From NCBI GenBank assembly GCA_945937975.1, contig CAMEUD010000043.1, positions 1 to 9,326 of the forward strand: DNA of 9,326 nucleotides. The letters run 5' to 3'. The stretch's first letter is position 1, and every line of letters starts with the position of its first letter. Made by a program: the position numbers and the translations under genes. The stretch comes from an uncultured Clostridia bacterium (GTDB lineage: Bacteria; Bacillota; Clostridia; Christensenellales; UBA1242). A model generated the notes under the pieces. It saw nothing but the letters and a program-made list of their open reading frames with translations, was not told the DNA's origin and ran no database searches. Below, piece by piece: positions 1 through 4,389 of this stretch.

Positions 1-367
1 TATCTCTAATTGGGTCAACAGTTGCATTAACATTTATAATGTTAGGGTCGTCAAAGCAACGAACAACATGACATATTGCATCAACTTCTCTTATGTGGCT
101 TAAAAACTTATTTCCAAGTCCTTCCCCTTTACTTGCTCCCGCAACAAGTCCTGCAATATCAACAAATTCTATTGATGCTGGAGTAATTTTTTTTGTGTTA
201 TACATTTTTGCCAAAACATTCAATCTTTCATCTTTTACATCAACAACTCCAACATTTGGTTCGATTGTGCAAAATGGATAATTTGCACATTCTGCTCCTG
301 CATTTGTTATTGCATTAAATAATGTACTTTTACCAACATTTGGTAGTCCAACAACTCCAATTTTCAT
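1..367 (-). CDS. ychF: Obg-like ATPase YchF, N-terminal 122 residues (runs off the window)
   Basis: The protein begins MKIGVVGLPNVGKST, which holds the P-loop (G7-x4-G12-K13-S14) of the YchF/OLA1 branch of Obg-like P-loop NTPases. It continues with the family-typical YPFCTIEPNVG segment (residues 30-40), the switch II motif DIAGLV (70-75) and the GASKGEGLGNKFLSHIREVD stretch (77-96). These residues make the family assignment clear. Family members are about 365 residues, so roughly two thirds (rest of the G domain with the NxxE motif, coiled coil and TGS domain) lie beyond the left edge. YchF is cytoplasmic, prefers ATP over GTP, binds ribosomes and has been tied to stress and translation control. 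The start ATG is at 367-365, preceded on the minus strand by AAAAGGA about 10 bases away. It follows the cysS stop by 14 bases with no terminator between them, so co-transcription with cysS is likely. Confidence 0.97.
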   Translation of the reverse strand, partial: MKIGVVGLPNVGKSTLFNAITNAGAECANYPFCTIEPNVGVVDVKDERLNVLAKMYNTKKITPASIEFVDIAGLVAGASKGEGLGNKFLSHIREVDAICHVVRCFDDPNIINVNATVDPIRD

Positions 368-381
368 TTTTTCTTTTCCTT

Positions 382-1788
382 TTAGTATAATTGTTTAATA
401 TCCCATATTGTTCCATCTATGGTGTCTTTTAACATAATTCCTTTTGCATCAAGTTCATTTCTTATTCTATCACTTTCTGCATAATTTTTTTCTTGTTTCG
501 CAAGATTTCTCAACTCAATTTGTTTTTCTATTTCACTTACATTTAGGTTAAGCTGCTTAACATATTTTGCTTTAACTTCATTCAAAAATTCTTGTGGGTC
601 TTGTCTAAACAATCCCAAGATATCTTTGAATTGGTCTATTGCATATTTTAAACTTGCAACCAAAGTTAAATCTTTATACTTGCCAAGTTTTCCACAAATT
701 GTAAATAATTCAGCAAGTAATTTTGCACTATTAAAATCATCATCCATACAACTTTCAAATATTTTTACAATGTTATCGTTATGAGTATATTCTTTGCCTT
801 GCAAAGCATTGTTTACATTGTTTAGAACATTATAGAAATAGTACATACTTTTTTCGGCTTGCTTAAATGCGTTATCGCCAAGGTCAAGTGTTGATGTATA
901 ATGGTTTAATATAAATGCATATCTTATTACTTCTGGATTATATATTTCAAGCAAATCTTTCAATAAAACAAAGTTATTCATACTTTTGCTCATTTTTTGT
1001 CCATCAACAACTATAAGTCCATTGTGTACCCAAAAATTTGCAAGTTCGCAACCATTTTCACAAGTTGATTGTGCAAGTTCATTTTCATGATGTGGGAATA
1101 CCAAATCTTTTCCACCACCATGAATATCAATTTTATCTCCCAAGAATTTTTTTATCATTGTTGAACATTCGATATGCCAACCTGGTCTACCTTTACCCCA
1201 AGGAGAATCCCAACCAAACTCATCTTTTTTTACAGCTTTCCAAAGAGCAAAATCAAGTGGGTCATTTTTTTCCTCACTAGATTCAATTCTAACAGAGTTA
1301 ATAAGTTCATCAATTTTTCTGTTTGAAAGTTGACCATAGCCTTTATATTTTTTTACGCAAAAATAAACATCTCCATTTTCTGTTGGATAAGCATAACCTT
1401 TTTGTATCAAATCGCTAACAAAAGCGATTATTTCTGGTATGCACTTTGTTACTCTTGGTCTATAATTTGGTTCTGTTACACTAATTTTGGACATAACTTT
1501 GTTAATTATATCAATACGATTATCTGCGAGTTCTAATGGTGAAATTCCCATTTCCTTTGACTGATTTATAATTCTATCATCAATATCTGTGTAATTTGAT
1601 GCATAAGTTACATTATAACCTTTATATCTTAAATATTGCGAAATCATATCAAAAGTGATTACCTGTCTTGCATGTCCCAAATGTGGCTCACCATTGACTG
1701 TCATACCACAAACATACATTTTTACATTATTTCCATCAATTGGGACAAATTCTTCTTTTCTTCTGTGTAAAACATTATAAATTTTCAT
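382..1788 (-). CDS. cysS: Cysteinyl-tRNA synthetase (CysRS)
   Basis: This 468-residue class I aminoacyl-tRNA synthetase charges tRNA-Cys with cysteine in the cytoplasm. The HIGH-type motif is HLGH (36-39) and the second signature is KMSKS (265-269). The zinc ligands that select cysteine map to C27, C208 (in WHIECSTM), H233 and E237 (in FPHHENELAQS), exactly one residue off the E. coli numbering as I remember it (28, 209, 234, 238). The C-terminal anticodon-binding helices are present, ending GTIWDIKQLY, and the length is normal. The loop before HLGH is unusual: it reads CGMTVNGEPHLGHAR where most family members read CGxTVYDxxHIGHAR. The start ATG at 1788 lies two bases after the stop of the upstream membrane-protein gene, and its Shine-Dalgarno GAGGAA is formed by the last codons of that gene, so translation is probably coupled. 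ychF follows 14 bases downstream. Confidence 0.98.
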   Translation of the reverse strand: MKIYNVLHRRKEEFVPIDGNNVKMYVCGMTVNGEPHLGHARQVITFDMISQYLRYKGYNVTYASNYTDIDDRIINQSKEMGISPLELADNRIDIINKVMSKISVTEPNYRPRVTKCIPEIIAFVSDLIQKGYAYPTENGDVYFCVKKYKGYGQLSNRKIDELINSVRIESSEEKNDPLDFALWKAVKKDEFGWDSPWGKGRPGWHIECSTMIKKFLGDKIDIHGGGKDLVFPHHENELAQSTCENGCELANFWVHNGLIVVDGQKMSKSMNNFVLLKDLLEIYNPEVIRYAFILNHYTSTLDLGDNAFKQAEKSMYYFYNVLNNVNNALQGKEYTHNDNIVKIFESCMDDDFNSAKLLAELFTICGKLGKYKDLTLVASLKYAIDQFKDILGLFRQDPQEFLNEVKAKYVKQLNLNVSEIEKQIELRNLAKQEKNYAESDRIRNELDAKGIMLKDTIDGTIWDIKQLY

Positions 1789-1790
1789 AG

Positions 1791-2540
1791 TTATTCCTCA
1801 ATTTCTTCTATTTCAGTTGATTTTTTAATTTCTTTTTTTGTTATTTTAAAATAGTCAATATAATCATTAAACTTATATGATGATATTGCACAAATTGTTG
1901 CTCCCATTATCGCTCCAATAGAATTGCAAATAATATCAAACATTGTATCTTTTAAAGCTTCTCTACCAACAAGTTCAACACCGTCTTTCATAAAGACCTG
2001 CATATTAAGACCAAATATCTTATCGCCCGTAAATTCCCATATTTCCCAACAGGCTTCCATACCCATAGAGAAAACGAAAACAAACAAAAATACTAACATT
2101 GGGTGTAAATTTTTTGTTCTATCTTTATTTATTAATCTTACAAAAAACATTGATATAATTCCAAGGAACAAACCACCGTAAGCATGTACAAATCTATTAT
2201 ATAATGGTGCTTGGATATATAAACCCAAAAATGTACCTAAATATAAACTCAAAAATAGAAATAAATAATGCATAATAATAACAATTTTTGGATAATTTAA
2301 TTTGAATATTTTTGAAATAATATAAGGAAGTACAGTTAAAATTATTGCACTTATTCTCATAAGTAAAGGTACAACAAAATCACTTGGATTTTCTGCATTT
2401 ATCATATCTGAAATACATTTTGATAATACAATAATAAATAAAACCAAAAGTCCAATAAATATCATATTGCTAATTATGTTAAAAGCATCAAATTTCCTTT
2501 TTTTTGATTTTTCGTCTAAAAAACTTTGTTTTTTTCTCAT
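1791..2540 (-). CDS. Six-helix integral membrane protein resembling YjdF/DUF2238
   Basis: From the ATG at 2540 this encodes 249 residues with about six hydrophobic segments, near 21-42, 53-77, 85-108, 116-136, 147-163 and 201-220. Basic N-terminal and charged C-terminal tails lie outside these segments. Conserved-looking polar residues sit next to membrane segments: NRFVHAYGGLFLG (115-127, with H119), EACWEIWEFTGDKIFG (162-177), and DTMFDIICNSIGAIMG (198-213). This arrangement of a His segment, an E-x-x-W-E-I-x-E-F-x-x-D motif and a D-x-x-x-D-x-x-x-x-x-x-GA segment matches my recollection of the YjdF/DUF2238 inner-membrane family, whose biochemical role is not known to me. An in-frame GTG at 2558 could add six residues, but no ribosome binding site precedes it; the ATG also lacks a well-placed one. 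The gene ends two bases before cysS and carries the cysS ribosome binding site. Family assignment is moderate; membrane location is firm. Confidence 0.8.
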   Translation of the reverse strand: MRKKQSFLDEKSKKRKFDAFNIISNMIFIGLLVLFIIVLSKCISDMINAENPSDFVVPLLMRISAIILTVLPYIISKIFKLNYPKIVIIMHYLFLFLSLYLGTFLGLYIQAPLYNRFVHAYGGLFLGIISMFFVRLINKDRTKNLHPMLVFLFVFVFSMGMEACWEIWEFTGDKIFGLNMQVFMKDGVELVGREALKDTMFDIICNSIGAIMGATICAISSYKFNDYIDYFKITKKEIKKSTEIEEIEE

Positions 2541-2546
2541 ATTGGT

Positions 2547-2575
2547 ATTATGGCACACCTAGGTAAGTTTTGCAA
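2547..2575 (-). promoter_or_regulatory. Candidate promoter for the membrane protein-cysS-ychF unit
   Basis: On the minus strand TTGCAA (2575-2570) and CATAAT (2552-2547) are separated by 17 bases, a sigma-A type arrangement with a good -10 and a fair -35. The -10 ends only six bases before the ATG at 2540, so a transcript from it would start at or next to the start codon. An alternative upstream site is an extended -10, TGCTATAAA (2589-2581), without a clear -35; it would give a leader of about 35 bases. Which one is used cannot be decided from sequence. Confidence 0.35.
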
Positions 2576-2655
2576 ATTATTTTATAGCAAATTTAGTATT
2601 TTTTTACATAAAAAGCATATCTAATAAAATTGCTTAATCTTTTTTGTTTATTTAT

Positions 2656-2696
2656 AAAAACAAGGCGAAACCTTTGTTTAATCAAAAGTTCGCCTT
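2656..2696 (-). terminator. Rho-independent terminator downstream of P1
   Basis: On the minus strand, AAGGCGAA pairs with TTCGCCTT (2696-2689 with 2669-2662), and inside it CTTTTG pairs with CAAAGG, with one bulged T. The result is a stem of about 14 pairs around an A/T-rich six-base loop. It is followed by GTTTTT (2661-2656). It lies 20 bases after the P1 stop and separates the small-protein array from the membrane protein-cysS unit. Confidence 0.9.
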
Positions 2697-2716
2697 ATTA
2701 TTTGAAACTATTATAA

Positions 2717-3049
2717 TTATAATTCCATATCATTGTCTTTGTTAATTGTTTTGTTGTCTGTTAAATCTTGAGTTTTTACATTTTCTTGTGTAGCTGTCTT
2801 TGAATTTTCTTTTACATCAAGTTTTTCAACAGTATAGCCATTCTTTTGTTGTTCTTCAAGTTTCTTTGCTTTATATCCACATACCATTGAACCAACAACA
2901 CAACCTAATGTTAAAAGTCCACCACCAATTACTTGCCAAGGCAAGAACCAATGTCCAATAAATAACCTAGCCAACCCATATCCGAAGAAAGCCATTGGAA
3001 ATGCAGCTAAACTAGATAACAATTTTTGAAAAAATTTATACTTTTTCAT
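2717..3049 (-). CDS. P1: small two-helix membrane protein, last member of a four-paralog array
   Basis: This 110-residue protein has a basic start (MKKYKFFQK) and two hydrophobic segments near residues 11-31 and 38-60, the second glycine-rich (IGGGLLTLG). A Lys-rich stretch after the second helix (YKAKK) suggests that both ends are cytoplasmic. The polar, Thr/Asn/Lys-rich tail ends NKTINKDNDMEL. It resembles P4 most: both have a GG-x-LL second helix ending GS-[MV]-V, a YT[VI]ExL motif where the tail begins, and NKDN[DG]MEL at the C-terminus. I recognise no known family or function. The start ATG is preceded by AAGGGAGAAG, a good ribosome binding site. Unlike its three relatives it has its own promoter (3107-3079), beyond the terminator that ends the P2 transcript, and its own terminator. 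It is therefore probably a separate transcription unit. Confidence 0.85.
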   Translation of the reverse strand: MKKYKFFQKLLSSLAAFPMAFFGYGLARLFIGHWFLPWQVIGGGLLTLGCVVGSMVCGYKAKKLEEQQKNGYTVEKLDVKENSKTATQENVKTQDLTDNKTINKDNDMEL

Positions 3050-3078
3050 TCTTCTTCTCCCTTTTTATTCTCACCTAC

Positions 3079-3107
3079 ATAGTAATACAAACCATACAAT
3101 TTGTCAA
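3079..3107 (-). promoter_or_regulatory. Sigma-A type promoter of P1
   Basis: On the minus strand the -35 is a perfect TTGACA (3107-3102), followed by a 17-base spacer and TACTAT (3084-3079) as the -10. The predicted start site is near 3072, which leaves a leader of about 23 bases containing the AAGGGAGAAG ribosome binding site of P1. The -35 region is embedded in TTGACAAATTGTA. Its reverse complement, TACAATTTGTCA, differs by one T from the TACAATTGTCA at the P4 promoter. Confidence 0.75.
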
Positions 3108-3119
3108 TACCCAATTTTT

Positions 3120-3146
3120 AAAAATGCTTACCTATTTAGGGTAAGC
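3120..3146 (-). terminator. Rho-independent terminator after P2
   Basis: On the minus strand, GCTTACC (3146-3140) and GGTAAGC (3132-3126) form a seven-pair stem around a seven-base loop. It is followed by A and five Ts (3125-3120). An A-rich stretch before the stem could pair with these Ts, so the hairpin could also act weakly on the other strand. It begins six bases after the P2 stop and ends the P4-P3-P2 unit just before the P1 promoter. Confidence 0.82.
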
Positions 3147-3152
3147 GAATTT

Positions 3153-3539
3153 TTAAAATGTTATTTCATTATCATTTGATTTTGAACTATCAAAATTTTT
3201 TCGTTGAGCAACCTGATTTTGTTGTTGTTTATCATTTGATAATTGATTATCATTTATTTTTTGTTGTTCTAAATTAAGTTTATTCCTAATAAACTCATCT
3301 AACGAACAATGATGTTCTTCTTCGATTTCTCTTTCAACTTCTCTTAGCTCTGATTTATGCATCTTCTTTGCACCTAAACTACAAACCTGAGCCAACGCAA
3401 TACCAGAGGCAAGAAATATTATCGGTGAGAATGGAGATAACATAAGTGTAAATGCCAAAACGACAGATGCAACAAGGATACCTAACCCAAATATATTCAA
3501 TAGTATATTACCAATTCTAAATTTTTTTGATTTTTTCAT
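3153..3539 (-). CDS. P2: small two-helix membrane protein, third member of the array
   Basis: This 128-residue protein starts MKKSKKFRIGN, nearly the same as P3 (MKKSKILRIWS). It has two hydrophobic segments near residues 11-33 and 37-56, separated by a Pro-containing turn (SPFSP). An acidic, probably helical stretch follows (ELREVEREIEEEHH, residues 64-77), then a Gln/Asn-rich tail of about 50 residues. The tail ends SNDNEITF, so it fits the hydrophobic-x-hydrophobic ending of its relatives but with ITF rather than MEL. Three short SNDN-like units in the tail come from a repeated stretch of DNA. GGGGTGAT lies seven bases or fewer before the ATG, a strong ribosome binding site. The gene starts 22 bases after the P3 stop and is followed by a terminator hairpin. 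No function is recognised. Confidence 0.85.
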   Translation of the reverse strand: MKKSKKFRIGNILLNIFGLGILVASVVLAFTLMLSPFSPIIFLASGIALAQVCSLGAKKMHKSELREVEREIEEEHHCSLDEFIRNKLNLEQQKINDNQLSNDKQQQNQVAQRKNFDSSKSNDNEITF

Positions 3540-3561
3540 ATATCACCCCACGCTCCAATTA

Positions 3562-3951
3562 TTATAATTCCAAACCGTTGCTATCGACAATATCTTTATT
3601 ATTTATATCTTTTTGAGACATATTCTTTAAATTATTTTTCGTTGGCGATACAGATTTTTCTTCTTCAATAATTTTATATTTATCATTTTCAAAAATTTCT
3701 TCAAGAGTTTTTGTATCTTGATGTGTTTCCTTATATAATTCTTGACCAGCAAGTTTGTCTAACTTCGCACATCCAGCAAATGAAGAAACACCCGCAAGCA
3801 AAGAAGCACCAATCATAATATATGGCACAAAACTTGGAATTGTGGCAATTCCTGCCAATAAAACTCCAACACCCATAATAGTCAATGTTGCTAATAACCC
3901 AATTGCTCCAACAACATTCGACCAAATTCTTAATATTTTTGATTTTTTCAT
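3562..3951 (-). CDS. P3: small two-helix membrane protein, second member of the array
   Basis: This 129-residue protein begins MKKSKILRIWSN and has two hydrophobic segments near residues 12-34 and 38-60, rich in Gly, Ala and Ile. They are followed by AKLDKLAGQELYKE and then an acidic, Lys-rich tail of about 60 residues ending DIVDSNGLEL. The C-terminus aligns with those of P4 and P1 (D-N/S-G/D-M/L-E-L pattern). A basic N-terminus and Lys residues after the second helix suggest a hairpin with both ends inside the cell. AAAGGG precedes the ATG by about eight bases. The gene starts 16 bases after the P4 stop, and P2 follows 22 bases downstream, so P4-P3-P2 very likely form one transcript. There is no recognised family; the first 16 bases of its coding sequence are identical to those of P2, supporting duplication. 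Confidence 0.85.
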   Translation of the reverse strand: MKKSKILRIWSNVVGAIGLLATLTIMGVGVLLAGIATIPSFVPYIMIGASLLAGVSSFAGCAKLDKLAGQELYKETHQDTKTLEEIFENDKYKIIEEEKSVSPTKNNLKNMSQKDINNKDIVDSNGLEL

Positions 3952-3967
3952 AAAATTTCCCTTTTTA

Positions 3968-4327
3968 TTATAATTCCATTCCGTTATCTTTGTTGACTTC
4001 TTTATTAACTACTGTGGAATTTGTGTTTACATTGTTTGTATTTTCAATGCTATTTTGTTGGTCATTTTCTAAACTTTCAATAGTGTATGAACTTTTGTGG
4101 TTGTGATGTTTTGTCCCTTTTGCTTTCTTTTCTTTTTCTTCCAAAACAACCGAGCCAGTAATTCCGGCAACACCAAGCAAAAATCCACCAACAATAGATG
4201 GGATTACAATTGCTAACGAAGGATTCATAATACCAAATACTATTAACCCAGTTCCTAGTGCAATGCCGATAAATCCAACTAGTTTACTTAATACTCCGTA
4301 AATTTTATATGTTTTTTTCGCTCTCAT
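3968..4327 (-). CDS. P4: small two-helix membrane protein, first member of the array
   Basis: The 119-residue protein starts MRAKKTYKIYGVLSK. I chose the ATG at 4327 because AAAAGGAAG lies six bases upstream and because the promoter -10 (4355-4350) lies inside any longer reading frame. Extending to an ATG at 4378 would put the start within the -35 box. Two hydrophobic segments span about residues 10-33 and 37-60, the second with VGGFLLGVAGITGSVV. A Lys/Glu/His-rich stretch follows (EEKEKKAKGTKHHNHK), then an Asn-rich tail ending VNKDNGMEL, almost the same as in P1 (INKDNDMEL). The protein is likely a membrane hairpin with a cytoplasmic tail. It heads the P4-P3-P2 transcript behind a strong-looking promoter and lies 62 bases after the tex stop; no terminator is visible there, so some read-through from tex is possible. 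Function is unknown. Confidence 0.85.
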   Translation of the reverse strand: MRAKKTYKIYGVLSKLVGFIGIALGTGLIVFGIMNPSLAIVIPSIVGGFLLGVAGITGSVVLEEKEKKAKGTKHHNHKSSYTIESLENDQQNSIENTNNVNTNSTVVNKEVNKDNGMEL

Positions 4328-4344
4328 ATATTCTTCCTTTTCTC

Positions 4345-4378
4345 TGACAATTGTACCACTCTCTATATATATTGTCAA
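4345..4378 (-). promoter_or_regulatory. Sigma-A type promoter of P4-P3-P2 with an operator-like inverted repeat
   Basis: On the minus strand a perfect TTGACA (4378-4373), a 17-base spacer and TACAAT (4355-4350) make a near-consensus promoter. The predicted start site is near 4343, leaving a leader of about 16 bases with the P4 ribosome binding site. The seven-base arms TGACAAT (4377-4371) and ATTGTCA (4351-4345) form a perfect inverted repeat with a 19-base interval, one arm over the -35 and the other directly downstream of the -10. An eight-base palindrome, ACAATTGT (4347-4354), covers the -10. This placement is what an operator for a dimeric repressor would look like, but no regulator gene is in the window. 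Confidence 0.75.
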
Positions 4379-4389
4379 TAGTCAACAAT

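Noticed and set aside
93..281. Plus-strand open frame of 62 codons near the left edge.
   Set aside because: It is antisense to ychF, whose P-loop and switch motifs are unmistakable on the other strand, and it has no ribosome binding site.
3731..3925. A 64-codon minus-strand frame encoding a Cys/Trp-rich peptide, which looks like a small cysteine-rich protein.
   Set aside because: It lies wholly inside P3 in another frame. P3 has the ribosome binding site, paralogs and plausible membrane helices; the Cys and Trp codons are a by-product of Gly/Ala/Val codons read out of frame.
2717..4327. The small membrane proteins as phage holins or type I toxins.
   Set aside because: No endolysin, phage gene or antisense RNA is visible, and long polar tails with a conserved ending on four tandem paralogs are not typical of those groups.
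4328..4378. Longer start for P4 adding 17 residues from an ATG at 4378.
   Set aside because: The extension would be coded by the promoter itself, has no ribosome binding site and does not resemble the starts of P1-P3.
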